64,000 nt of DNA. Source: Datisca glomerata (Eukaryota; Streptophyta; Magnoliopsida; Cucurbitales; Datiscaceae). Under the pieces are notes generated by a model. The model saw only the letters and a program-made list of their open reading frames with translations, did not search any database and was not told where the DNA came from. The stretch is taken from contig QANY01005643.1 in assembly GCA_003255025.1 (NCBI GenBank), positions 270,259 through 334,258 on the forward strand, read 5' to 3'. Both the position numbers and the translations under genes were made by a program. This document shows positions 52,774 to 64,000 of this stretch, one piece after another (the stretch's first letter is position 1; the number at the start of each line of letters is the position of its first letter).

Positions 52774-53240
52774 TGTTGGAAGTAAACTTTGATAGTGTGA
52801 AAGAGGGAAGTAAGAGTCAACAAAATGTTGCAGTTAATAAAGACTTCTCACCATCCTATTCTTAGGGTGGCCATAAGATGGTATGTGTAACTTTGAATTT
52901 TATTACAACTTATTTCTCCATCCTCTACTAAATAGATGGATAGTGAGTAGATAAAAACATAGTGGAGTGGAATGAAGTGCTCCGCAGTATAGATAGTTAG
53001 AGAGAGATAGAGAGTGTGAAAGTTTTCTTACATATGTCGTAAGCTTATCTATTAAAGTTTTTAATCCAAATAATTTAGTGAAATTAATCCATCTGAAATA
53101 CACCACAAGTGATTTCAATCTATCCACATCTACCAACATCCCTCCCTTTCCGTTTTGAGGATGTGCACTGACATCATTCTCAAACATTATCTTTGCTTTG
53201 TTGATTGAGAAGGCTTATCTTAGTGCTATCACTAATTAAG
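52774..53240 (+). repeat. Copia LTR after the RT-RNase H remnant
   Basis: It starts TGTTGGAAGTAAAC right after the polypurine tract. The far end is not certain. ORFs on the other strand here are not supported. Confidence 0.5.
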
Positions 53241-53499
53241 TTGACCTAAGTACTCATCCTTCAACCCATACCACAGACCGCGTTCCCATGCACACTTTCT
53301 CATACTTCACCTATTTAACAAATTATAGTTGGTCATGTTTATTAGTGGAATCGTTACCGCCTAATATCAAATATAGTTTGTCCTTACGGACAAGTCAATC
53401 AATACAAAAATCCATGCAAGTCGTCATTTATAATATTTATAGCTTTTGTCAATTACGTACAATAATGCAAACTACTTGATGACCGGTTAATCTGCCTAA
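53241..53499. other. Short unassigned stretch between two Copia remnants
   Basis: No conserved sequence was seen on either strand. Confidence 0.4.
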
Positions 53500-53534
53500 A
53501 AAGGAGGTATAAAGTTTCGATGCTCTCAATCATG

Positions 53535-54450
53535 TTAATTATTAAAAAAATAAGAATTGAAGCCATATAACTCTGAAAGGTTCTCCTTATACACGATTAA
53601 AAGAATTAGACTCCTTACTACTGAGGCATAGGGAATTTTCTGCATTTTCTTTTCCTCAAAATCATTCTTAGGGCACTGATTGAGACCAAATTTATATCCC
53701 TTAGCTATAGGGGTATCACCTGGTTTAAAATCTTGCATGCCATATCTTTTAAGGACCTTTTTGATATAGTTCTTTTGTGTTAATCCAAGAATACCCTAAG
53801 AACGATCCCAATGTATTTGGATCTCTAATATAAAGGAGACTTCACCAAGATCTTTTATCTCAAATTCTTAACTAGAAATCTCTTGGTGTCGTACAATAAG
53901 CATATATCGTTGCTGGCAAGCAAAATGTCATCCACATATAAAACCAGAAAAAAGATGCTTGCTCGCGCAGAACTTATGGTATATACAATCATCGACTAAA
54001 TTCATCTCAAAACTGAACGAGATGATCACCTGATGAAACTTAAAATACCATTGTCGAAATGCCTACTTGAGTCCATAGATTGATTTCTTAAGTTTGCAAA
54101 CCATATTTTTTGGGTCTCCTGACACAAAGTTTTCTGATTGCATCATATAGATCGTCTCTTCAATGCCACCATTGAGAAACGTTATTTTTACATCCATCTG
54201 ATGCAGCTCAAGATTGAAATGCGCCACCAATGCCATTATAATCTTAAAAGAGTCTTTCATAAAAACGGGAGAGAAAGTCTCTTTATAGTCAAAGCCTTCT
54301 TTTTGTGTAAAACTCTTTGGGAAAAGACGAGCCTTGTATCTTTCCACATTACCTTTTGAATCCCTTTTAGTCTTAAAAATCCATTTGAAACCAATGGGTT
54401 TCGCGCCTTCTGGTAATGGAACAAGATCTCACACGCCATTGTCCCTCATG
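53535..54450 (-). pseudogene. Copia reverse transcriptase, minus strand, truncated
   Basis: R-Y-K-A-R-L-F-P-K-S-F-T-Q-K-E-G near 54340-54290, H-Q-M-D-V-K-I-T-F-L-N-G and S-I-Y-G-L-K near 54063 are the Copia RT blocks. A broken stretch (54060-53740, with a V-D-D-I-L-L-A-type region) leads to the end of RT (53738-53535). RNase H is not seen. Confidence 0.8.
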
Positions 54451-54673
54451 GATTTTATTTCCTCATTCATGGAATCAATCCACTTTTTAGAGTTAGAGCT
54501 TTCCATTACTTGACGGAAGTTGATCGGATCATTTTCATCACACCAATGTCAACCTCATGCTCTTGGAGAAATACAATGTAGTCATCTGGCACTGCACTTC
54601 TCCTCTCTCTAGCGGATCTCCTTAATGGCATAGGTTTCTTAGGTGCTAGAGTTTGTTCTTCCGGAACAATCTC

Positions 54674-56190
54674 TTAAATGAGAGGTTCTCCGATATTGTC
54701 TTGTATTGTGTCATGAACAAGGTCTGGAACATAGTCTTGATCAATGCTAATAATACCTGTGGAAATATCAACATATTCCTCTTGAAGGACAAAATCTCTA
54801 ACCGTATCTCTCCCTACAAACTCGACATCCTCAAATGACCAGGCATTTCCCATCTTAAAAATCGACCTAGTTATGGGATCATAAAACTTATACCCCTTGG
54901 ATCTTTCAGAGTATCCAACAAAATAGCAACTCATCGTCTGTAAGTCCAATTTCTTTTCATTGGGCTTATAAGGCCTTGCTTCAGCTGGACATTCCCAAAC
55001 GTGCAAATGTCTTAGACTAGGTTTCTTGCTGCTCCAAAGCTCATATGGGGTTTTGATAGTCGCTTTAATTGGAACCATGTTAAGGATATATACTGTAGCC
55101 ATAAGTGCTTCACCCTAAAGTGTTTTTGGTAAGATCGAATGACCAATCATCCTTATGACCATGTCCTTAAGCTTTCTGTTTCATCTTTCAGCAACACCAT
55201 TCATAGTGGGCAAACCCGGCATAGTGTATTGTGAGACGATACCGCATTCCTTCAGGAATTTAGCAAACGGTCATGAACGTTGTTCACCTGAACCATCATA
55301 TCTGTCATAGTACTCACCACCACGGTCAGATCTGACACTTTTAATCCTTTTGTTGAGTTGATTCTCAACTTCAGCCTTAAAATTTTTGAACATGTCCAAT
55401 GACTGTGACTTTCCATGAACACGTCTATGAATATTATAAAGTATTGTTGACCATTCCAAGTGATTGAAGGGAATGGCCCACAAATATCCGTATGAATAAG
55501 TTCTAAGACGTCCTGAGTCCTATTGGCCTCAAATCTCCTTTTATTGATTTGTTTACCCTTTATGCAATTAACACAAATGTCAAAATCTATGAAATCTATG
55601 GGATCGAGAATTTTGTTTGACACAAGTCTCTCTATTCTCCTCCTGGAGATGTGAACTAATCTCTTGTGCCATAACGTAGTTGAATTCTCACTGGTTAATT
55701 TTCTTTCAGTACCCCATGTACTTAATTGTAGGGATTCTTTAAATGAAGCAATTGTTTCAAGTAAAAAAAGATTATCATATTCTGATAAAAAATCAGAATC
55801 AACTGAAATTAAACCATGAAAGAAACCAAATTTTCCATCTCCAAAAGAACAAACATAACCAGCTTTGTCGAAAATAGAAATAGAAATCAAATTTTGCCTA
55901 AAGGACGGTACAATAAAAGTTTCATCAAGATCCAAATAATATCCAATCTTTAATAATAATTTAAATTTTATTGCTTCAACCTCAGCCATCTTGCCATCGC
56001 CGACATAGATGAATCTTTCAGCATCATTTGGCTTTTGGCAATTCAGGCAACTCTGCATAGACACACTTATGTAAGTTGTTGCACCAGAATCTATCCACCA
56101 CATGTGTCTAGGAACCAAACTTAAATTAACCTCAGAACAATTCAAATTAAAAAGAGTAACTTTCTTAGCACGCCAAGTGTGATGGTGCAT
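54674..56190 (-). pseudogene. Copia protease and integrase, minus strand
   Basis: The protease site W-W-I-D-S-G-A-T-T-Y-I near 56095 is intact. Next come L-W-H-K-R-L-V-H-I-S and C-V-N-C-I-K-G-K (HHCC zinc region, about 55670-55545), H-T-D-I-C-G-P-F near 55480 and R-S-D-R-G-G-E-Y-Y near 55330. A frameshift near 55420-55270 breaks the core. The C-terminal part (55102-54674) reads P-Y-E-L-W and F-V-G-Y-S-E-R-S-K-G-Y, as in TNT1-type Copia. Confidence 0.85.
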
Positions 56191-56997
56191 TGCATCTTCC
56201 TATGACCTTCAGCTCCACAGAAGAAACAACCATTACCTTCTGGGTTTACCGGTTTCTTTTGTTGTTTCTTTTGTGGTTCTGTATCTGCAGCTTTCTTATC
56301 CTTTTTCCTTTTCTTTCCCTTACCCTTATCCTTAGAGGTAGATGCCAGGTAAGCACTTTCTGTCTTATCATGTTTCACTATTTTCTCTTCCTGAACATAG
56401 TGTGAGATGAGCTCATTCAAAGACCGAGTCACTTTCTCACAATTATATAGCTCACCTTAAACTGGCTAAACTGTGTCAGAAGGGATATCAAAACCAGATA
56501 CACAAGCAAGTCCTCAGAGAGTTCAAGCCTAAGTGCTTTCAATCTTGAAACAATGTGAGACATTTCCATAATATATTCCCCGATATTATCTTTACCTTTA
56601 TACCTCTTTGAAATTAAGTCTGACAAGAGTGTACCAATTTCTGCCTTTTCATTCTTGACAAACCTCTTTCCAATATCCGCAAGGAAATCCTTAGCTGTAG
56701 TTATCTTTTCAAATATAGTGCCCATGAATACTTCTGGAATGGCCTTCTTCATGATCAGCATACACATGCGATTTAATCTCTCCCACTTTTCCATCTCCCT
56801 CTTATCGTCAGAGGTACACTTATCCGAAGAGGTGCATGAGAATTAGTCCTTAATGCAAGATTGAGATCCATGACTCCAAAAATTATCAAGAGATTATCTT
56901 TCCAGGACTTAAAGTTCGAGCCATTTAGTACTGGAATTGAATTGATGTTAGTCGTGATACTAGTAGGAGTAATAGCTGAACAGAGAACAAAAAACAA
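56142..56997 (-). pseudogene. Copia gag, minus strand
   Basis: Three stretches cover gag: the N-terminal L-N-G-S-N-F-K-S-W-K block (56997-56773), the UBN2-like middle with K-G-K-D-N-I-G-E-Y-I (56794-56429), and a Lys-rich linker with the knuckle C-F-F-C-G-A-E-G-H-R-K-M-Q-C near 56225-56185. Frameshifts separate the stretches. Confidence 0.85.
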
Positions 56998-58089
56998 AAT
57001 AAGTTCACATAAATCCTAAAACAATAATAAATATAAACAATAGTAAAAAAAATAACTCATCTCAACACACTGTGCACTCTATTAATATTATGACTTTGGA
57101 TAAAAATATTAACTTGTAAGTGATGTCTTGGTGTAGTAATTAAACACTGACGATAAATAACGTGTCAAACAAAACATTTTCCTTTGGGCTGATTTATTTT
57201 TCAGATGTAAAATCAAATAATCATCACATATTTATTACTACAGAAGCACATGTAATTCTGTCAAATAATTACCTTCCTTTGGGCCGACAAATATTCACAT
57301 ACATTACATGCATACATAACCTTTTATATCTCAAGATAAATTAATTTTCACAAGAGATGTCACTTTAGTGACATGTTGCTTCAACTAATTCATGTTAAAA
57401 CAAATAACATACTAATGTTTAGATTTAAAATTATACAGAAATTAAACCTACGATCCTTAGAAATTCTTTTGAAATTATTTTAACCAAAAAATCCGTATAA
57501 AATTCAAAACAATCTATTTGATAATCCTTAAAAATTGTTTTGAAATTATTTTAACAAAAATTGAAAATAATCAAAACAATTTATTTGAAAATATTTAAAT
57601 TAAAAATTAATTTTATGATCCTTAAAAATTGATTCATAAAATTAATCCTAAATTAATTTGATTAAACAATTAAAAAATGTTTCAATTAAAAACAAATTAA
57701 GCAGAAGAAAAAGAAGAGGGGCTAGAAAACCCCAGCCCCTTTCTTTGTGCTGTGGGTTAAGCTCACAGCATCATCCACGTGTTGTGGGCTTAGCACACAT
57801 CATCTCTGAATGTTGTGGGTGGCCCACAGTCTAAATTATTATTATTATTTAAATGCTTTCAGTTGTGGGTCTGTGGGTTGACCCACAGCTTGACCCAGGT
57901 TCACGGGTCAACCCGTGAACCTGTCAACCCTAGGGTTCTCTTAAGGGACTAATGACCATATCCACCAGTTCTTATCACCGCGGCCTATGGCAGCGGCTTC
58001 TCCTTGCCGGCGCGGCCAAACTGCTACGCCGGTCATCTTCCACCAGCAGTGGTGAGACCATCGGCCGATTGTTCCAAAAACAAACAAAA
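56998..58089. other. Non-coding stretch with a hairpin cluster
   Basis: The left part is very AT-rich and may be leader of the minus-strand Copia, but no primer site was found. Between 57730 and 57922 several GC-rich hairpins lie close together (listed separately). The ORF starting at 57952 joins unrelated sequence to a Gypsy integrase end, so its first part is not a gene. Confidence 0.5.
57762..57922. repeat. Cluster of perfect short hairpins
   Basis: gctgtg to cacagc (about 57759-57779), ctgtgggt-tg-acccacag (57871-57888) and ggttcacgggt-ca-acccgtgaacc (57899-57922) are all perfect inverted repeats, with further loose copies of gtgggt between them. Confidence 0.8.
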
Positions 58090-58543
58090 ATATTGAAAAA
58101 TACCGTAAAACTTGGGGCAAATCCATTCTCTTTGGTATATGGCATAGAAATGGTCTTTCCAATTGAGGTGGAAATTCCCTCCCTCAGAGTCTTAATGGAG
58201 GTGAAATTAGAAGAAGCAGAGTGGGTACAAACATGATATGAGCATTTGAATTTCATCGAGGAAAAAAGATTGACTGAATTATGTAGAGGGCAATTATATC
58301 AAAGAAAAATGATGCACGCATATGACATCATATTGCATCCCCGATGTTTCAGAGAAGGAAACTTGGTGTTGAAAAAGATACTCACATATCAAAAGTATCA
58401 CCGGGGGAAGTGGACCCCAAATTACGAGAACCTATCATTGTCAAGAAAGCCTTCTCTGGAGGAGCTCTCATGCTAACAAATATGGATGGAGATGATTTAC
58501 CACATACAGTTAATTTTGATGTAGTAAAGAAGTACCTCATTTG
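58090..58543 (+). pseudogene. Gypsy integrase C-terminal end
   Basis: The sequence has G-A-N-P-F-S-L-V-Y-G-I-E-M-V-F-P-I-E near 58117-58170, then L-Y-Q-R-K-M-M near 58297 and R-C-F-R-E-G-N-L-V-L-K-K near 58342, moving through two frames to G-K-W-T-P-N-Y-E and N-F-D-V-V-K-K-Y at 58540. These are the C-terminal integrase blocks of the plant Tat/Ogre-type Gypsy lineage. Its own RT and gag are absent upstream, and an LTR follows directly. Confidence 0.8.
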
Positions 58544-58559
58544 ACCGCTCTAAGTATGG

Positions 58560-60480
58560 CAAAAGGCAAAAAACATGGTATTGGAGAGTGAGAAATAGAA
58601 TGGATTTTAGAGAGAGAAATAGAGGTCTTAAGAAAATATTAGACTTAAAAAAAAGAGTTTTCAATTATATTCATCTTTCATCTTATCCTATTCTTTTTAT
58701 TAAGGTAGTTTAAATTTCTTGCATTTTAGCTTACAATATATTTTGTTCATTATTATTCATCATCTCTCTTCTCCATACTCATGCAGTTGATATTTATTTG
58801 TTTCCTTTTACATATATAAGTTGTTTGCTCCTTCATTATCATTTCTCTTACTCTTAATATTAAGTTTCATTTCCATTTATTTTTTATTTCTCTACAAGTT
58901 TGATAATGAGATGTTTTTGTCATCAACTTAATCAATGAGGATGGGGATAAAGTTTTTGATTGGTGTAAAATTAATTCAATGTAAATCAACCCTTTAATGG
59001 GTTGAAAGTGTACATTTGATGAAAAGCTCCCTTATGGTGATTTATCATACATAAAAATGTATAAAAATAGAGATTAAAATCTCTACACAAGATTATGCAA
59101 ATATTTAAGCTTTGAATTTTTTAATGTTCTTACAAGTCTTTTCTTTTTAATTTTTGTTACACTTGTTTGAACTAGTTATCATCTATTTTCATTCCCAGCA
59201 ATAAAGGAAGAAATAAAAAATGGTAATTAGTGAGTTAAGTAGTCTAAAATAAAAAATTGATATATTTATATCCCAACCAAAAATTATTTTATTTTGAAAG
59301 TTTTATTGATTTTTCTTTAGTGACACTTGTTTAAACTAGTTACCATCTATGAATATTCCTAGTAATGAAGGAAGAAAGGAAAAATGGTAATTAGTGAACT
59401 AAGTAGTCCAAAATAAAAAATGGTATATTTATATCCCAAATAAAAATTATTTATTTTTCTTTAGTGACACTTGTTTAAATTAGTTACCATCCATGAACAT
59501 TCATTTTCTATTTGATTAGAATTGAGGGAAGAAAGGAAAATGGTAATTAGTAGACTATGTAGTCAAAAATAGCATGCCCATGCCAATTATGTATGAAATT
59601 ATGCATTTTTTTATAGATTAATTTATTCACACATGAAAAAATTATTAATTTATTTATTAAATAATTATATATATATCTTTTAAAAAATATGAAATTAAAA
59701 AAAAACAAAAAAACAGAGGGTGACATCACCCTCTGTCAACAAAAGGTGAGGTCACTTTCTGTCAACAGAGGGTGATGTCATCTTCTGTAATTTTTTTGAG
59801 TTTTTTTTGTTTTTTTTATTGTTTGCATTTTATTTTGTTTTTTTTCTATTTTTTTTATAAGTATATATTATTGGTTTGTTTTAATTTATTTTGTATATCT
59901 TTTTACTTGTTTCACATATTGTTTCTTTATTTTTATTCTACATATTCTTTTTATATTTATTATACATCTTTATCATCTCTAATATTTCTTTCTATTATTC
60001 TTTCTTTTTCTTTATAGTTTTTATCTCTTCTTATTTATTTATGTATTATTGTTATATCTTCATATTGTCATGCTTGCATGTGATTATTGTTTCATTCTTT
60101 TATCATCAAAATTGACGTTCATAAATTAAAACTATAACAATTAGATGTAAATTTTGTTAATTTCATTATTTAGTTTTCATTAAAAAAATCCGATGATGGA
60201 CTTTGGAATTTTTGGGATACCAAATTTCTCGAACTACCGAGCTGAGAAGTTATTTTAGGATACTGAGAGTAATAATGCTTTGACTTAAGAAAAATATAAA
60301 AAAAAATCAGTGGTCTTTGTACCATCCATTAAAGATAATTTATTTGTTCATTTGTATGTTATAAAATGTACCAAATGAGACATTCAAAATTAAAATAACA
60401 TTATTTTAAAAAATAATTTGGATAACATTTGATTAAATTAGGTAAACATTTTTCATAATAGGTGTTGCGGGGTGCTAATA
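58560..60480 (+). repeat. Gypsy LTR 1
   Basis: The left part (about 58570-59200) matches 63300-63920 in the same order: the tgtcatcaacttaat, atgaggatg, aatgggttgaaagtgtacat and acaagattatgcaaatat blocks. The left end seems truncated, because the TATA-bearing start of LTR 2 is missing here. The region 59600-60480 is T-rich, and its phenylalanine-rich ORFs are not genes. Confidence 0.75.
59159..59580 (+). repeat. Three tandem units inside LTR 1
   Basis: Units begin at 59159, 59323 and 59467, each with acacttgttt and gtta(c/t)catc, then aatggtaattagt and, in the first two, tatatttatatccca. Unit lengths are about 164, 144 and 114 bases. Confidence 0.85.
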
Positions 60481-61265
60481 CATTCCCCACACGTAAATGA
60501 CACACGAACCAACTTTAAATTTTCGCAGACCAAAATATTTGATTTTAAAATTGGGTGACCAATCACGCCCTAAAATGTTTGGTGGCGACACTAAATTTCT
60601 TTACTCCACAAATGATTTTTTTAATTGCTGCTTCGCGTCGCATGCACGTTGCGAAAGTTTGACAACTCCACCGGGAACAAACAATTGGTCTAACAATTTT
60701 TAGATCGATAGAGTGTCAAGCCAAAATTTTATGATATGCTATCTTTTTGTGTGGTTCTTTGTTTGTTTATTTGATTCATTATTTTTTTTTTCAAATTCAT
60801 GCTTGTAGTTGTATATAGTTCATTTTTTTACAAAGTATATTTCTTTATATAATTTCTAATTTCACACATATACACTAGCCCTATACCCGAGCTTTCCCTT
60901 TAGGATTAGCGAGAATGAGTAGTGGAATGCCTTCGTAAAACTGCGATTTCCGTGCAGGCTCATGAAAGTTCTCACTCAGGTCAGCGCTTTCAGGATACCG
61001 TTTGGGGGGCCCTGTTACCCGTTCGGATAATAGTGAGGACAACTTTGGGAGCCCAACCACACATGCATTTTGTTCTTAGAGCCCATCTCATGGCCAATGT
61101 TTGATAGAAATAAAGATTCTGCTTAATTATGATATCATGACTAATTTTGTTTATATATATATCCTACACTTTTTAAACATTTCTTTTCTTCCCCATTGTT
61201 TCATTTCTGACTTCGTCTTCTTTTTTCCATACATGCATCATGCTGCGTAATGGGGATTGTAAAGA
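60481..61265 (+). other. Gypsy leader and probable primer region
   Basis: The sequence ggtggcgacac near 60580 and gacaactccaccgggaac near 60660 resemble the tggcgactcc-type primer region of Tat-lineage Gypsy elements. The following GC-richer stretch (60880-61080) looks like element leader. No ORF is supported. Confidence 0.5.
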
Positions 61266-62990
61266 TGTATTCAATTCATTCATATTTTAGAGACCATGAC
61301 TTTTGCTATGAGTGTGATAGAATATCAAGTTACAGTAGTCCAATGGTCAGAGGAAATGCAGAAACAAAAAAAAGATTGTCTGGAAAAAGAGGATATTGTT
61401 CTTCTACCATCAATCACTAAGATAGAGTTTCCACACACTGGCTTGGAAAGGTTGAAGAAGATATAAGGATTTTTCACCGGAGCAGAAAAATTTATTTGCC
61501 GACAAATATGGTCACATCGCTTATCTTCTGTATATTATAGTTAACACTCCCATTCTTAAGGCTTTAATGCATTTCTGGGACCCTATGTACAGATGTTTCA
61601 CCTTTGGAACAATTGATCTTACTCCTACAATTGAAAAATATCAAGCCCTACTAAACGTCCAGCTGCAAAGCATGGATAAAGTTTATAATTACTACAAAAA
61701 GCTCACATTGAAGAAAGCTTTATCGAAGCTCTTGGGTACTGTCCATGCATCTGAGATTGAGAAAATATTGAAAGTTAAAGGGGGAATGAGTGTGTGCCGC
61801 TGGATTACCCCCTAGATCCCACCCAAAATGTCTTGAAGGAAGATAGGAAGATAAGGGTATGGCTCTTTATACTCTATGTATATATGGCACCGTGTTGTTT
61901 CCAAATATTCAAGGTTATGTGGATGATAAAGTGATAAAAATGTTCATGCAAGTTGAACATGGTGTTAACCTTGTTATCTCAATTCTAGCTGAAACTTTAC
62001 GTTCTTTAAATCACATACGAGTGTTTGAAAAATGGAAGTTCATCAGCTCTCCATCTCTTTTCTGTATTTGAATTCTTAGCCATCTAAGATGTCCACCAGA
62101 TTTCAAATGTCCTCAAGTTAAATTTTTAAGTCCATGGATGAAGACAAGAATCCCAATTGCAGAATTTGGAATGGCCAAATGGAATCCGCAGTTTCCCACA
62201 AAAGGGGTTTGGCTCTCACACCTATCAAAGTTGAAAGATGAGGATGTTATCTCAAAAACCCACTAGATTCCGTTGACATCGATGATCTACAGATGTGGCG
62301 ACTATCAATGGGTCCCGCTCCTAGGACCATGAGATTGTACTAGTTATACTCTGCTAATGGTGCTCCGTCAATTATACATGAGACAGTTTGTCCTTGCCAC
62401 GCACGCATTAAACGGAATTGAGTTTAGTTATGATTCTCAAGATATTGAACAAAAATTGCAGAAGCTAATTGAAGCTTGAAAAATAATGATAAGTGTGCGA
62501 AATGAGAAGAATCACATGAATTGCACAAAGGAGTATGAAGCGTGGCTTGAGAACAGAGGCAAAGTTACTATTGCCATACTAGTTAAGGAGTTACAATCAT
62601 ACAAGTTACCAGAAGCTCATCATGAGATTGTTAAAAAGGAAGAGTGGGATGAGTTATATGAGGAGCGCCAAAAGAATTTAGCTCCCTTGGAAGAAAACAT
62701 TTATCTAACAACCGAGATGAATTTGTCTAGCAAACACATGATTGAAGTTGAAAAACAACTCAGAGATTTGAGAAACAAGGTTAAGGATCAAGAATATCTG
62801 AAGCGAAAAAACTTAGAAGAACAATATGACTCATTATGATGAATCGCTGATAATTTACAAGTTGATTTAGAGAATAAAAAAGTTAGGAAGACCGAGTCAC
62901 CAAATGATAGTGAAGAACTATTGAATGTCATTGCAAGCCTTGAGCACCAACTTAGAGCGTATCAGAATGTGGCAGAGAAATATACATGTT
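61266..62990 (+). pseudogene. Tat-lineage Gypsy gag remnant
   Basis: The gag-like protein is spread over three frames. It includes F-W-D-P-M-Y-R-C-F-T-F-G near 61573, T-P-T-I-E-K-Y-Q-A-L-L near 61624, K-A-L-S-K-L-L-G-T near 61714 and L-Y-T-L-C-I-Y-G-T-V-L-F-P near 61862. A charged coiled coil (62486-62839) with K-E-E-W-D-E-L-Y-E-E-R-Q-K-N-L follows. These belong to the plant-mobile-domain-like gag of large Tat elements. Many stops and shifts, and the sequence is cut at about 62990 where the next LTR begins. Confidence 0.75.
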
Positions 62991-63049
62991 TTATAGATAC
63001 CGTATTTTATCCGGCCTAATACATGAAATATACATGTTTTATATTTTGG

Positions 63050-64000
63050 CTCTTTTAATAATCGAAGACTATGTGTATAATTTGAAAACTAATCCAATAC
63101 TAAAATAAGAAAAGTGGTCCAAAGACTAAAAAGTAAAAATTGAAAAAAGAGGACTAAAAAATAAAAATGAAAAAAAAAACTAAAAGTAAAAAAGGCAAAC
63201 CCTAATTTTGCTTATAAATAGGAATGAAGTCTTCACTTAAGAGGAGGTCTTTTGGGGGAGTAAAAAAAAGGGGGGAAATCATTTTTTAGAGTGAGAAAGA
63301 GAGGGGTTGGAAAGAGAGGTGATTTTAGAGAGAGGAAGAGGTTCTACACTTCTATTATCTTCATCTTCTTCCATTTCTTCTTCTCAAGGTAGCTTAATGT
63401 TTGGTACATTTGTTCATAATATATTTTATTCATCTCTTTTCTTCATATGAATGTAGTTGATATCTTTTGTATTTTTTCTTTATATACATAAGTGAATTTT
63501 TCATTCCCTATCATTTTTCCTCATTTAAATCTTAACATTTTAATTTTATGCTTTGATGATTTCTTTACAAGTTGGATATTGAGATGTCTTTGTCATCAAC
63601 TTAATTAATGAGGATGATGATAAAGTTTTGAGGGGTGGAGAAATTAACCAAATGTGAATAAACCCTTTTAATGGGTTGAAAGTGTACATTTGATGCAAAG
63701 ATCCCGTAGGATAATTTTCTCACACATAACAATGCATAAAATAGAGAGTAAAACATCTATACAAGATTATGCAAATATCTAAGTTGTGAAACTTTTAATC
63801 TTCTTACAAAGTTTTTTTTTTTATTTATGTCCATCATTTTGTGACATTTGTTTGAACTAATTATCATCCAAGATCATCCCCTTTGCTATTTGATTAGCAA
63901 TGACTAATGAGGGAAGGAAATAAAAATGATAATTAGTGGACTAAGTAGTAAAAAAAATAGACATATTTATGTTAAAGAAATATATGGTTTATTTTTCATC
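63050..64000 (+). repeat. Gypsy LTR 2, cut by the window end
   Basis: This matches LTR 1 from about 63300 on and has a TATA-type cttataaatagg near 63210. It continues past the window. Its left limit is approximate. Confidence 0.75.

Larger units (their letters stand above)
53500..56997 (-). mobile_element. Copia element (TNT1-like pattern), minus strand, LTRs not found
   Basis: From right to left it carries gag, CCHC knuckle, protease, integrase and RT. RNase H and both LTRs are missing or unrecognised. The reading is lightly broken compared with its neighbours. Confidence 0.85.

Noticed and set aside
52903..53187. Minus-strand 94-residue ORF
   Set aside because: Lies in the LTR region of a Copia remnant and has no protein motif.
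57952..58236. 94-residue ORF as a single gene
   Set aside because: Its first 45 residues have no family and the rest is the Gypsy integrase end in frame by chance.
59772..60115. Phe/Tyr-rich hydrophobic ORFs that look like membrane proteins
   Set aside because: They come from the T-rich part of a Gypsy LTR and show no conserved pattern.

Overview
The window looks like gene-poor, repeat-dense nuclear DNA of a dicot-type flowering plant. The signs are an AT-rich background, plant-type Copia and Gypsy LTR retrotransposons in several states of decay, DNA-transposon ends, integrated plant pararetrovirus (Caulimoviridae) DNA, and fragments of typical plant gene families: an LRR receptor-like pseudokinase, a phytepsin-type aspartic protease, an ACC synthase and a DC1 zinc-binding protein. 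The species cannot be named from sequence alone. No tRNA, rRNA, CRISPR or bacterial-type operon was seen.

Layout. 0-3.4 kb: the last exon of a receptor-like pseudokinase, then a broken minus-strand Copia fragment. 3.5-13.2 kb: a rearranged endogenous pararetrovirus cluster with three partial genomes. Two lie head to tail on the plus strand and a third is inverted; the inverted pair meets at 11677/11678, just past the tRNA-Met primer site. The first copy carries a recognisable AlkB-type Fe(II)/2-oxoglutarate dioxygenase domain between its RNase H remnant and ORF2. The second copy lacks it at the same place. This is the most unusual feature of the window. 13.2-24.9 kb: mostly non-coding DNA with orphan transposon ends, a foldback repeat, one aspartic-protease exon (minus strand), one ACC-synthase fragment (plus strand) and a pair of diverged direct repeats of about 0.75 kb. 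24.9-32.3 kb: a broken DC1-domain gene whose last exon is split by a nearly complete Copia element (27623-32197). 33-38 kb: En/Spm and Mutator transposase remnants, a CACTA-type terminal segment and a Gypsy gag start. 38.6-38.9 kb: a CT microsatellite with an assembly gap. 39.2-44.3 kb: a decayed Athila-like Gypsy element with long LTRs and no integrase. 44.3-47.9 kb: AT-rich DNA with tandem repeats and a probable MITE. 47.9-57 kb: three more Copia remnants in mixed orientation. 58.1-64 kb: a chain of Gypsy integrase end, LTR, gag and LTR.

There is no co-ordinated gene set. The only reading frame without visible damage over a sizeable conserved domain is the pseudokinase exon at 497-1140, whose 5' part lies outside the window. 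All viral and transposon proteins seen carry stops, frameshifts or deletions. The viral reading frames are described with their breaks and are not reconstructed.
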